Origin: Listeria cossartiae subsp. cossartiae
Lineage (GTDB): Bacteria; Bacillota; Bacilli; Lactobacillales; Listeriaceae
Direction of reading: 5' to 3'
DNA: 64,000 nucleotides
Assembly: GCF_014224155.1 (NCBI RefSeq)
Contig: NZ_JAASUI010000004.1
Coordinates: 62,001 to 126,000, forward strand
Part shown: positions 8,752 through 17,586 of the stretch, in pieces
Layout of the letters: every line of letters begins with the position of its first letter
How positions within the stretch are numbered: position 1 is the first letter of the stretch
Position numbers and translations under genes: made by a program
Notes under the pieces: model-generated
Told to the model about the DNA's origin: nothing
Databases searched by the model: none
The model's input: only the letters and a program-made list of their open reading frames with translations

Positions 8752-8845
8752 TTATTCCGTAATAGTTACTGGGAAATCATAATAACCCACATATTCTCCG
8801 CTGTTATACCCTAGTTCTCCCGGTAGCAATGAGTGTTCTTTTCAT
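8752..8845 (-). pseudogene. Scar of an internally deleted secreted-protein (internalin-like) gene
   Basis: On the minus strand AAAGGACTGGA precedes ATG AAA AGA ACA CTC ATT GC (MKRTLIA...), which looks like the ribosome site and first codons of a signal-peptide gene. The frame breaks after 13 codons. In another frame the same stretch reads GYNSGEYVGYYDFPVTITE and stops at TAA (8752), which resembles the end of a beta-rich extracellular domain. It is comparable to the ending GEVMSYSVKITIN of the internalin at 3691. The simplest reading is a gene whose middle was deleted, joining start and end out of frame. I recall EGD-e having an internalin (lmo2445) between its two GH31 genes, which would fit. 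Confidence 0.5.
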
Positions 8846-8862
8846 TCCAGTCCTTTCAGTAT

Positions 8863-8894
8863 AGCCACCCTCTCTATCCATCAAAAGGGTGGCT
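8863..8894. terminator. Hairpin downstream of the isomaltosyltransferase gene
   Basis: AGCCACCCT (8863-8871) and AGGGTGGCT (8886-8894) form a perfect 9-bp stem just after the 1091-aa gene's stop. On the minus strand no T-run follows, so it is more likely an mRNA-stabilising or processing hairpin than a strong terminator. Confidence 0.5.
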
Positions 8895-8902
8895 TATTGA
8901 GT

Positions 8903-11900
8903 TTATTTTTTAAAAACTACATGGTCAAAATTTATTCCCGCTGTGTCGCCGGCTTCAAAATCAAATACGACTTGATTATTGCCATCTTGCAAGGTTACTG
9001 GAACTTCTATCGTGCCCCAAGTATCCCAATCAGCCGTTTTCGGTAAAGCAATTTGTTGTTTTTTACCGTTGATATATACAGTTCTTATTGCATCTTCTAC
9101 TCCTGCACTATAGCGAACTTCCATCGTATAATCAGAAGCGCCATCTGCTGCATCTACATCGAATTCTACTGCTTCTTTTTCAGCATCAAAACCGGCTACA
9201 AAACCAGTACCAGTATATCCCGCGTGGTCACTTGCAGTAGTTACATTTGTCAAATGAGCAAATTCCGCTTCGTACGGCGCATGATTTACACCATTTAAGA
9301 CGATTGCTTGTTTAGCATCTTTTGTTGCCGCTTTTACATACGTCAAGTTTTGTACAGTATCGTAGTAATAACCAGTCGCTGCTTCGTTAAATGCATCTAG
9401 TGTATCTGCCTTCGCAACATCCGCCCCGTCAATTGTTACACTTGTTGGTTCTGTACTGAAAACTTGCATCGTTGTTTCGTCAGCCATCGCTGGAAGATCA
9501 ATCGAAATTTTTTCATTCGTGAAGTCTTCTGAAACACAGATATCGCGCATTTCTCCGCCATTTACATCATCATAGAAACTATATTCGCTATCTCCAGATG
9601 GATAAACTCGGAAAGTTAAATTATCATAGGATTTTAAATCGTTTCCGACATTTTGGCCAAGTTGGTAGCCATCTGTCATGTTCATCGGAATAATCGCACC
9701 AGCTTTTGCAAATACAGGAAGCGTATCTACATCGGCATAATAAGAAATTGTTTCGCCGCCTGGGTGAATTCCGCCGTTCCAAAGATCAACCCATTCGCCT
9801 TCTGGTAAATAAACTTCTTTTTCTGTTTGGCCTTCTTGAACGATTGGCGCTACAAGTAAATCATCACCAAACATATACTGCTCATCCAAATCACGCGCGT
9901 TGATATCTTCCGGATAATCCATTGCCATTTGGCGCATCATTGATTTTCCGTTGTCCGCCGTGTCTTTTGCCGCAGTATAAATATATGGAAGTAAATTCAT
10001 TCGTGTATACAAATATTTTTGGAACGTCGGTAAAATAGTTTCGTCCCCTGTTCTAGCTACTGCATTCCAAGGTGAACGTTCTTCACTTGGCGATGGATCT
10101 GATTTCTCTGAGTGGAATTGCATAATCGGTGCAAAAGCTGCCATAGCCGATGCGCGTTTATACAGTTCCGCTGTTGGATAATCTCCCGTAAATCCTGCCA
10201 TATCCCACGCCCAGTAAGAAACGCCCGACGTCGAAGCACTCAGTCCCGCTTTTAGTGATGCTTGGAAAGAGTCAAAGGTGGAAGTTTGATCCCCTGACCA
10301 GTAAATGCCAGATTTTTGAGCGCCAGAAGTTCCTGAACGACTAAAGGAAACTGCTTCTGGATTAATACTTTTCGCAAAATCAAAATAACTAGAAACATAA
10401 TCTGTTGGATAGCGGTTTCTCATTTCTTGTCCTTTTTCGCCATTTGAGAAGGTTGTATCACGTCCCCAAACCATCTCGCCGCCATCTGTTTTAAATCCAT
10501 CAATCCCTACTTCTGTTAATAAATACTCTCGTTGTGACGTCCACCAATCTACGGCATCTTTATTAGTGAAGTCTAGTAATATCCCATTTCCAAACCACTG
10601 TGATGCCGGAACTCGGTACGGCGCCCCTGTTCCATCGTCCGCACTATACCCTTGGCTTATCATGTATGCTTCATCATTATCTCTTTGTTCATATACTGTG
10701 TTGTCATCTTTTAATACTGGAACTTGCCATAGAACGATATTCATCCCTGCATCATGAACGCTATCCACCATTGCTTTAGGATCTGTCCATTTCCCGTTGA
10801 AAGTAAAATCGTCATAGCTAAATGCTTCCCCGTTTGTCTTCGCTGTATAGGTCGCATTGTTCCAAATATAATAGGTTTCTTCATCACTCCATTGCTCTAA
10901 TACAAAACCTGTTGCTGGAATATCATTTGCTTTTGCATTCGAAAGGGCCGAGTTTACATCAGAATCTCTATCCCATTCGTTCGCTGACATCCAAAGTCCG
11001 AAAGCCCATTTTGGCAGTAAAGTTGTTTTGCCTGTTATATCTGTGTAATTGTTAACAATGTCATTTTGATCTTTCCCGCTAATAACATAGTAATCAAGCA
11101 TATTCGTCATATCGCCATCATTGTCTAACACAAAGCTATATTTATCTTCTACTTTGGAAGCCATTTGGAACTGTGAATGGAAATCAGAATTGACATACAT
11201 CCCGTATTTATTAGCACTTACAAAAAATGGCACTGCTAAATAGGTTCTTTCTGTCTGCGCTTGATCTTGATACTCATTGTATACGTAAGTTTCCACATCT
11301 TTTCCGCGTTGGTTAATCGTGTCATAACGCTCACCAAAACCATAAAACGCTTCATCGCTCGGTGTCATAAAATTGTTTTGGTATTGATTAATCACGTTTT
11401 TTCCATCAGTTAACCAACCTAGGCTATTCGCCGTTGTGTACTCACTTGTAAGCAACGTCCCATCCGCCTGGTAAACTTCCATTCGGTAAGGTGATTTTTG
11501 GATTTCGATGCTCAAATCCTCTGTAGTTACAGTCACTTTTTCTGCTGTATCTTCTACCGTATAACCAGATTTCCCAGCGTGTCCGGTTTCTTTACCAGTT
11601 GGTGAAAGTTCCATTCGCAGTGTGTCTAAATCTTCAAAGGAAAGATATAACTTCGGCGTGAAATCACCAACTGTTGCTGTCATATTTAGTGTGATAGAAT
11701 CGCCATTATCCACTACACTGCTAACATCCTGCACGTATTCCCAGTCTGTTACATAAAAAGTGAATGGACCACTTTCGTAGGCTGTTCCTCCATCTGTGGA
11801 GCCTTTTGTTGTATAAGTAATTTCATCGCCTTTTTCAAATTTGCCTAAATCTGCTTTCCAGTATGTGTTATTGCCGCTGTTATAATCGTAGGCTGCTGTG

Positions 11901-12178
11901 ACATTTTCTTGTGCGACGCCATTCTTCGTCCACTCTACCCATACATTTTGTCCGTCTTCAATTGGCCAAGTAGTAATGTTAAGAATGACATCCTCACCGG
12001 CTTTTGGATCCCTCGGTGAACGTTCTGTCGGCTGAACTGTGTATAAATCATCATCTCCATATGGCGAGTGATATTCCCCGTCCATCGCGAAAACATTCGT
12101 TCCAAAACCGCTTAAACAACTAAATATGAGTATCCCAAGAATAAACACTAAACTACCTTTTCTCGTTCTTCGCTTCAT
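8903..12178 (-). CDS. Secreted GH31 enzyme, predicted 3-alpha-isomaltosyltransferase / cycloalternan-forming enzyme
   Basis: This 1091-residue protein has a signal peptide (residues 1 to about 31, ending NVFA), an N-terminal starch-binding-like beta domain (about 50-140), a GH31 N-domain, and a GH31 barrel. The nucleophile is Asp565 (DGFKTDGGE) and the acid/base is Asp630 (YWSGDQ). A C-terminal CBM35 follows (about 965-1091, from APYEAEFAHL). Length and arrangement match CtsY-type 3-alpha-isomaltosyltransferases, which transfer isomaltosyl units and cyclise them to cycloalternan. I recall the L. monocytogenes counterpart (Lmo2446) being described structurally as a cycloalternan-forming enzyme. 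It is the first gene of the island operon, with a strong GGGAGG site and a cre box upstream. Confidence 0.88.
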   Translation of the reverse strand: MKRRTRKGSLVFILGILIFSCLSGFGTNVFAMDGEYHSPYGDDDLYTVQPTERSPRDPKAGEDVILNITTWPIEDGQNVWVEWTKNGVAQENVTAAYDYNSGNNTYWKADLGKFEKGDEITYTTKGSTDGGTAYESGPFTFYVTDWEYVQDVSSVVDNGDSITLNMTATVGDFTPKLYLSFEDLDTLRMELSPTGKETGHAGKSGYTVEDTAEKVTVTTEDLSIEIQKSPYRMEVYQADGTLLTSEYTTANSLGWLTDGKNVINQYQNNFMTPSDEAFYGFGERYDTINQRGKDVETYVYNEYQDQAQTERTYLAVPFFVSANKYGMYVNSDFHSQFQMASKVEDKYSFVLDNDGDMTNMLDYYVISGKDQNDIVNNYTDITGKTTLLPKWAFGLWMSANEWDRDSDVNSALSNAKANDIPATGFVLEQWSDEETYYIWNNATYTAKTNGEAFSYDDFTFNGKWTDPKAMVDSVHDAGMNIVLWQVPVLKDDNTVYEQRDNDEAYMISQGYSADDGTGAPYRVPASQWFGNGILLDFTNKDAVDWWTSQREYLLTEVGIDGFKTDGGEMVWGRDTTFSNGEKGQEMRNRYPTDYVSSYFDFAKSINPEAVSFSRSGTSGAQKSGIYWSGDQTSTFDSFQASLKAGLSASTSGVSYWAWDMAGFTGDYPTAELYKRASAMAAFAPIMQFHSEKSDPSPSEERSPWNAVARTGDETILPTFQKYLYTRMNLLPYIYTAAKDTADNGKSMMRQMAMDYPEDINARDLDEQYMFGDDLLVAPIVQEGQTEKEVYLPEGEWVDLWNGGIHPGGETISYYADVDTLPVFAKAGAIIPMNMTDGYQLGQNVGNDLKSYDNLTFRVYPSGDSEYSFYDDVNGGEMRDICVSEDFTNEKISIDLPAMADETTMQVFSTEPTSVTIDGADVAKADTLDAFNEAATGYYYDTVQNLTYVKAATKDAKQAIVLNGVNHAPYEAEFAHLTNVTTASDHAGYTGTGFVAGFDAEKEAVEFDVDAADGASDYTMEVRYSAGVEDAIRTVYINGKKQQIALPKTADWDTWGTIEVPVTLQDGNNQVVFDFEAGDTAGINFDHVVFKK

Positions 12179-12270
12179 CTCACTTTCCTCCCTTTAGCTA
12201 GCTTTTACAAAACTGTACTACTTTTGAGATATTTTTTTGCAAAATTATTAATTTTAGAATATCGATATTG

Positions 12271-12286
12271 TGCAAGCGGTAACATA
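12271..12286. promoter_or_regulatory. cre box (CcpA site) in the divergent regulator/GH31 promoter region
   Basis: GTGCAAGCGGTAACAT matches the catabolite-responsive element consensus WTGNNARCGNWWWCAW at 15 of 16 positions. It lies 93 bp upstream of the GH31 start, and on the minus strand overlaps TTGCAC, a possible -35. CcpA should repress the island when preferred sugars are present. The rest of the 381-bp gap (12179-12559) is AT-rich with no clear ORF; a regulator site is expected but I could not define one. Confidence 0.75.
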
Positions 12287-12559
12287 ATGTTATAATTTTT
12301 TCACAGATAGACTAAAATCGTTCAAATTATTACTAATTTCACAAAAATACGCAATTATGCCAGACCATTTTAGTGGAAAAACAATAATTGCGCTCATCAG
12401 AAGACCTTGCTTAAACTACTTTAGAATAACCAATTAACACTTGTTAAAAAAGTTAACATGTCTTCTCCCTCCTTTTTCATCTATACAGAAATTCTAACCT
12501 ACACGACTTACATAAAATTAAAATACATCAAATTTGAACATATGGAGCTGTGTTTTATT

Positions 12560-13462
12560 ATGCAAACTGTTGGTGACACGTTAAAATTCATTCGCAAAAG
12601 TAAGAACTTAACTCAACAAGAAGCTTGTACAGATGCGCTTAGTCGTTCTAATTATCAAAAGATCGAAAACAACAAAATTATGCCTAGCATGGACCGATTT
12701 ATTCAACTTTTACTTAATTTCAATATGACATTAGAAGAATTCGAATTTGTAAAACGGAACTTTATGCCTTCTCCAAAAGAAAATATCCTTTATTTATACT
12801 CCAAGATTATTACTTCCTCCGAAACCGATATTTTACTAAATGTTATTTCCAAATGTGATGCTTATTTAGAAAACCACACTGATACGTTCATTTCTGATAT
12901 TAAAGCTTCTCTGGAAGGCATTTTGTTAGTGGAAAAAGAGCATGATTTCGAGCTGGCTAGGCAGAAAGTAACGTACATTTGGGATAGACTTTCGGAATCT
13001 GATGAACTATTTTGGAATGATATATTGATTTTACGAAACATCTTTTTTATCTTTGAAAACGAGACAGCCCAGCATATCGTTAACCGTTTGATTAAACAAT
13101 TGAAAAAATATCGCTACTTGCATCCAACCCTTTCGATTGAAATTTCGCTTCATGTTAACCGGGCGACATATTTAATTCTCGATGAAAAATACGAACTCGC
13201 TTTACATTACATTGAACAATCCATTAAAATCTCAAAGCAAAATCACTACTATTTGCAATTTTGTATGGCCATTGCGAAAAAGGGGATTGTTTTGTATAAA
13301 CTTGGTCAAAAGCAAGATGGTAAACGGTTTATGCAACGAGCGCTTCGAGTGGCAAAATTTCTCGAAGAAGAGCGGATACTCAATGGAATTAAAAATGAAA
13401 TCGACTATTTTCTCCATGATGATAATCTTACGTTAAATGAATGTGCAAAAATCGACCTATAA
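12560..13462 (+). CDS. Rgg/PlcR-type transcriptional regulator (HTH_3 plus TPR-like helices)
   Basis: The 300-residue product begins MQTVGDTLKFIRKSKNLTQQ, followed by SRSNYQKIENNKIMPSMDRF, a clear N-terminal HTH_XRE (about 1-60). The rest is all-helical, with TPR-like pairs such as YELALHYIEQSIKISKQNHY and KGIVLYKLGQKQDGKRFMQR. This is the layout of Rgg/GadR/MutR and PlcR regulators, many of which bind short peptides. The open frame extends to 12458, but GGAG at 12544-12547 best serves the ATG at 12560. It is divergent from the GH31 operon, so that operon is the likely target. No small peptide gene is evident nearby. Confidence 0.78.
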   Translation: MQTVGDTLKFIRKSKNLTQQEACTDALSRSNYQKIENNKIMPSMDRFIQLLLNFNMTLEEFEFVKRNFMPSPKENILYLYSKIITSSETDILLNVISKCDAYLENHTDTFISDIKASLEGILLVEKEHDFELARQKVTYIWDRLSESDELFWNDILILRNIFFIFENETAQHIVNRLIKQLKKYRYLHPTLSIEISLHVNRATYLILDEKYELALHYIEQSIKISKQNHYYLQFCMAIAKKGIVLYKLGQKQDGKRFMQRALRVAKFLEEERILNGIKNEIDYFLHDDNLTLNECAKIDL

Positions 13463-13521
13463 AAAAAGCCTAAATCTAGCTTCTCCAACGTATAGTTGAA
13501 TGACTAGATTTAGGCTTTTAT
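13463..13521. terminator. Bidirectional terminator between the Rgg-like gene and smpB
   Basis: AAAAGCCTAAATCTAG and CTAGATTTAGGCTTTT form a 16-bp perfect stem with A/T tracts on both sides, serving the convergent regulator and smpB transcripts. Confidence 0.9.
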
Positions 13522-13986
13522 TTATTGTTGGCGCTCTTTAAAAGCGCGTTCGATATCACGTTTTGCTTCTTTTTGTTTTAAGTCTTGGCGTTTATCGTAT
13601 TTCTTTTTACCTCGAGCTACACCGATAAGTACTTTTGCGTAGCCATCTTTAATATACATTTTTAGTGGAACAATCGAATAACCGGACTCTTTCGTTTCTC
13701 CAATTAAACGGCTGATTTGCTTCTTATGTAAAAGCAACTTGCGCGTTCTTAGTGGATCATGATTGTAGCGGTTCCCTTGTTCATAAGGACTAATATGCAT
13801 ATTGTGTAAGAAAATTTCCCCTTTGTCGATACGTGCATAGGAATCTTTTAAGTTTACCCGTGCGTTTCTTACGGATTTAATTTCAGTACCTTGCAGGACA
13901 ATGCCAGCCTCAAAAGTTTCTTCAATTGCGTAATCGTGGCGCGCTTTTTTATTTTGCGCGACTAGTTTACCATCACCTTTTGGCAT
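13522..13986 (-). CDS. smpB: SsrA-binding protein SmpB
   Basis: This 154-residue protein is full length for SmpB, the tmRNA partner that delivers it to stalled ribosomes. Motifs are [71 protein letters not shown] and the basic C-terminal tail [20 protein letters not shown]. It lies 15 bp downstream of rnr on the same strand, as in Bacillus. Confidence 0.97.
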
Positions 13987-14001
13987 AACTCCCCATCCTT
14001 T

Positions 14002-16383
14002 CTAGCGACGTTTTTTCTTCTTCGGGCTTTCTTTTGCTACACCTTGATAAAAAGGTTTTTTCTTCTTTTTCTTTTTAGGTTTTGTATACCATTCGTCTTC
14101 TTTACGTTCCGTTTTTGGTTTCACGTCTTCTGATCTACCAGTTCTACGTTTATTACGACCTTTTTTTGAGCCGCTTTTGAAGTTTCTCGTTTTATCAATC
14201 GGTTTTTCGCGTTGGCGCTTTTGTTTATCGCTCACTGGACCAGGTTTACCTTCACTACGAAGCGCAAAATCAATTTCACGAGCATCGACGTCTACTTTAG
14301 TTACTTCGACTTCCACTTCATCACCAATACGATAAATTTGGCCTGTTCTTTCACCAATCATCGCTAACTGATTTTGATGGAATTTGAAGTAATCGCCTTT
14401 CATTGCGCTCACATGGACAAGACCTTCAATCGTTGTCGGCAGTTCGATAAATAAGCCAAAATTGGTTACTGAACTAATAATTCCGATGAAACGTTCGCCC
14501 ACTTTGTCGACCATGAATTCCGTTTTCTTCAGTTCGTCTGTTTCGCGTTCTGCTTCAACGGCACGGCGCTCCATTTTCGAACTGTGTTCAGCAATCTCAG
14601 GAAGCTCCTCAGCACGTTTTTCTAGCGTTTCTGGACGAACATCCCCGTTAATTAAATACTCTCTAATCAGTCTATGAACGATTAAATCCGGGTACCGGCG
14701 AATTGGCGATGTGAAATGCGTGTAAAAATCAGTCGATAAACCAAAGTGTCCGGCGCTCACTGTATCATACTTCGCTTGTTGCATTGAACGAAGCATAACT
14801 GTCGAAACAACCATTTCTTCTGGTTTTCCTTTTACTTCTTCTAGTACTTGTTGTAAAGCAGCTGGGTGAATATCATTGGCTGTTCCTTTGACAATCAAGC
14901 CGAAGTTCGTAATGAATTCAAAGAACCGTGCTAATTTATCTTCTTTTGGATCTTCATGGATACGATAAATAAATGGCACATCCATCCAGTGGAAATGTTC
15001 GGCAACTGTTTCATTGGCAGCAAGCATAAATTCTTCAATTAAATGCTCTCCCGCTGAACGTTCGCGCATAACGACCGCTTCTGGATGACCGTCTTCATCA
15101 ACTACTACACGTGCTTCTTTAAAGTCAAAATCAATCGCGCCACGTTTTTCACGTTTACGACGAAGGATTTCGGCTAAATTTTGCATTGCTTCAAGCATTG
15201 GAACGATTGGCGCATATTTTTCGCGTAACGCTTCGTCATTTTCGACTAAAATATCATTTACATCCGTATACGTCATACGTTCCGTTGTTTTAATAATACT
15301 TTCAAAAATTTCGTGGTTAACCACATGACCTTCTTGATCGATTTCCATTTCACAACTCATGGTAAAACGGTCTACTTGCGGGTTAAGCGAGCAAATTCCG
15401 TTCGATAGTTTATGTGGCAACATCGGAATTACCCGGTCAACCAAATAAACACTCGTTCCACGTTCTTGCGCTTCGACATCAAGCGGCGAGCCTTCTGTCA
15501 CATAATGCGTTACATCAGCAATATGAACGCCTAGCTTCCAGTTGCCATTCGGTAGTTGCTTCACCGTAACAGCATCATCTAAATCTTTAGCATCTGCCCC
15601 GTCAATCGTAATAATCATTTGGTCACGCAAATCACGACGGTTACCAATATCCGAATCATCAACCACATCCGGCGCTTTACTTACTTGCTCCATTACTTCT
15701 TCCGGAAAGCCAATCGAAATGCCATGTTTATGAATAATCGATAAAATATCCACGCCTGGATCATTACGATGACCGATGATTGACTTAACGACACCTCTAG
15801 CACGAGTATTCCCAGTTGCATATTCCGTTAATTCAACAATAACTTTATGTCCGTCTACCGGTTTTAAGCCATCTTCTAAATCAATTTCCACTTCACCGAA
15901 AAGACGTTTATCATCCGGCATCACAATCGGTGTTCCAGCTAAGTCTTCCATATAAGTTCCGACGATTTGCGTTGTCTTCCGTTCGACAATTTTCTTAATC
16001 GTACCTTCTGCCAAATTATCGCCTTTACGTTTCGTAATTGTTGCGAAAACCAAGTCGCCATTCATTGCGTCTTTTACTTCATTTGGTGGGATAAAAATAT
16101 CGTCCATTTCTTTTTCTTCTGGGAGAACAAAGCCAAAACCTCGTTCGTGCGCGCGAAACGTTCCTTTTACTAAGTCCATTTTTTCTGGTAATGCATACCG
16201 ATTCTTCCTTGAGCGGACAATAGTTCCGGAATCTTCCAGTTTCACTAACGCTTTCACCATTAATTTAAAAGCATCCGCATTGTTTAAAGCTATTTCTATT
16301 TCCAAATCTTCAAGCGCAAATGTTTTATCAGGCGCTGAAGTTAATAGATTCATAATTTTTTCTTCCATTTGTTTTTGTTCCAC
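14002..16383 (-). CDS. rnr: Ribonuclease R (3'-5' exoribonuclease)
   Basis: The 793-residue protein has an N-terminal winged-helix domain (about 1-65), OB/cold-shock domains (about 70-230), and an RNB catalytic domain (about 250-580; IDGADAKDLDDAVTV holds the metal-binding aspartates, and HFTSPIRRYPDLIVHR is a family signature). An S1 domain (about 625-705) and a Lys/Arg-rich tail follow. It degrades structured RNA and works with tmRNA/SmpB in trans-translation quality control. The start is GTG, seven bases after GAGGAGG. It is co-transcribed with smpB and the esterase gene. Confidence 0.97.
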   Translation of the reverse strand: MEQKQMEEKIMNLLTSAPDKTFALEDLEIEIALNNADAFKLMVKALVKLEDSGTIVRSRKNRYALPEKMDLVKGTFRAHERGFGFVLPEEKEMDDIFIPPNEVKDAMNGDLVFATITKRKGDNLAEGTIKKIVERKTTQIVGTYMEDLAGTPIVMPDDKRLFGEVEIDLEDGLKPVDGHKVIVELTEYATGNTRARGVVKSIIGHRNDPGVDILSIIHKHGISIGFPEEVMEQVSKAPDVVDDSDIGNRRDLRDQMIITIDGADAKDLDDAVTVKQLPNGNWKLGVHIADVTHYVTEGSPLDVEAQERGTSVYLVDRVIPMLPHKLSNGICSLNPQVDRFTMSCEMEIDQEGHVVNHEIFESIIKTTERMTYTDVNDILVENDEALREKYAPIVPMLEAMQNLAEILRRKREKRGAIDFDFKEARVVVDEDGHPEAVVMRERSAGEHLIEEFMLAANETVAEHFHWMDVPFIYRIHEDPKEDKLARFFEFITNFGLIVKGTANDIHPAALQQVLEEVKGKPEEMVVSTVMLRSMQQAKYDTVSAGHFGLSTDFYTHFTSPIRRYPDLIVHRLIREYLINGDVRPETLEKRAEELPEIAEHSSKMERRAVEAERETDELKKTEFMVDKVGERFIGIISSVTNFGLFIELPTTIEGLVHVSAMKGDYFKFHQNQLAMIGERTGQIYRIGDEVEVEVTKVDVDAREIDFALRSEGKPGPVSDKQKRQREKPIDKTRNFKSGSKKGRNKRRTGRSEDVKPKTERKEDEWYTKPKKKKKKKPFYQGVAKESPKKKKRR

Positions 16384-16416
16384 TTCTGTCCCTCCTCTCT
16401 CTGTTTTAAAAATTGT

Positions 16417-17163
16417 TTATTCTTGCCAATCCAAACTATCTAAAAATGTTAAAATGGCTTGGTTTACTTCTTTTCGTTCTTTGTCTATTGTGATAACATG
16501 CCCTGATTCTTTAAACCAGTGCAGTTCTTTCTTCGTTGACTCTACTGTATCATAAATCAGCTGTGCTCCGCTGACATCAACCATATCATCTTTTTCACCT
16601 TGGACGACCATTATTGGCGCATAAATCATATCTATTTCAGCCACAACGCCGTTAATTTCATCTTTTAGTTTCGCGATGGTGTTCATTGGCGCGTCTTTGT
16701 AGGCAATCATTTCTGCGTCGATTTGTTCCGGTGTTTTGCCTTCTAATTTTTTATAATTGCGTACATAATCTAAAAAACCTTGAATTATCGGGGATGAGCT
16801 GTCCATTCTTGTCGGGGTACTCATGGCTATAATTCCCTTTAAAGGCCTAGAAAAACCTAATTTTAGTGAAAAAAGTCCACCTAATGAAAGTCCCGCCACA
16901 GCGATTTCAGTGTAGCCAAGTGATTTTAGGTGATCATAAGCTTCAAGTACATCTTCCCACCAGTCGTTTGGTCCAGTTTTTAGTAGTAAGTCTGGAGATA
17001 CGCCGTGGCCTCTGTATTGGGGCGCGTAGCAAGTGTAATTGTTTTCTTGTAAAAACCTACCTAAAATTCTTACGTCTGCTGAGCTACCTGTGAATCCATG
17101 TAGGAGTAGGACTGCTCGTTTACTTTTTTCGAATAAGAATGGTTGTGGTGGTGTTATTTTCAT
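16417..17163 (-). CDS. est: Est30-type carboxylesterase (alpha/beta hydrolase)
   Basis: The 248-residue product has the oxyanion motif LLHGFTGSSADVR, the nucleophile elbow GLSLGG (Ser about 94), acid in VQGEKDDMVD and His in ESGHVIT, i.e. a complete triad. It matches Est30/YvaK monoacylglycerol-type carboxylesterases, which sit between secG and rnr in Bacillus as here. AAGGAGCG precedes the ATG. The physiological substrate is unknown. A paralogue lies at 17915-18658. Confidence 0.9.
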   Translation of the reverse strand: MKITPPQPFLFEKSKRAVLLLHGFTGSSADVRILGRFLQENNYTCYAPQYRGHGVSPDLLLKTGPNDWWEDVLEAYDHLKSLGYTEIAVAGLSLGGLFSLKLGFSRPLKGIIAMSTPTRMDSSSPIIQGFLDYVRNYKKLEGKTPEQIDAEMIAYKDAPMNTIAKLKDEINGVVAEIDMIYAPIMVVQGEKDDMVDVSGAQLIYDTVESTKKELHWFKESGHVITIDKERKEVNQAILTFLDSLDWQE

Positions 17164-17252
17164 AGTGAATATCGCTCCTTGGTTCTTTTTGGAGGTTTGG
17201 TTGGTCTTGGGTGGTTTTTAGTTTATTAGTTTGTGTTGTGCGTGTATTTTTT

Positions 17253-17515
17253 AGTGGAAACAGTGTTCCGTTGCGTTACGCCTTGTGTTGGAGTTCTAGG
17301 GGTTGGGTTAATATGAATGCTCTGCTCTCCCCTTTTTGGGTTGTTCGTCCACTCTTTCCAATGGAAACAACGCTCCACTTCGTTACGCCTTGTATTGGAG
17401 TTCTAGGGGTTTGGTTAATATAAATGCTTTGCTCTCCCCTTTTTGGGTTGTTTGTCCACTTTTTTTAATGGAAACAACGTTCCGCTACGCTACGCCTTGT
17501 ATTGGAGTTCTAGGG
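17253..17515. repeat. Three tandem copies of a 107-bp repeat
   Basis: Copies start at 17253 (AGTGGAAACA), 17360 (AATGGAAACA) and 17467 (AATGGAAACA), an exact 107-bp period. Each carries a version of CGTTACGCCTTGTATTGGAGT then TCTAGGGG. The third copy breaks off after about 49 bp. The repeats occupy the space between the secG terminator and est. No coding potential is convincing on either strand, though frames stay open because 107-bp periodicity shifts them. This plus the esterase leader (17164-17252) and the secG terminator is all I see in the 423-bp gap. Confidence 0.85.
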
Positions 17516-17545
17516 AAGCGGACTACGCTTCTGGAGAACTCCAAT
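17501..17545. repeat. Imperfect inverted repeat ending the tandem array
   Basis: ATTGGAGTTCT (17501-17511) is answered by AGAACTCCAAT (17535-17545), with inner arms GAAGCG (17515-17520) and CGCTTC (17526-17531). The motif present once in each repeat copy is therefore present in both orientations in the last one. Confidence 0.75.
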
Positions 17546-17578
17546 AAAAAACCACCTAAATTTTCATTCAGGTGGTTA
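17546..17578 (-). terminator. secG terminator
   Basis: On the minus strand ACCACCT, a loop and AGGTGGT are followed by TTTTTTATTGG, just after the secG stop. It implies that est and downstream genes need their own promoter or read-through. Confidence 0.85.
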
Positions 17579-17586
17579 ACATCTCG

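Noticed and set aside
12458..12559. Upstream extension of the Rgg-like regulator
   Set aside because: The extra residues are not HTH-like, there is no ribosome site, and the canonical HTH start is at 12560.
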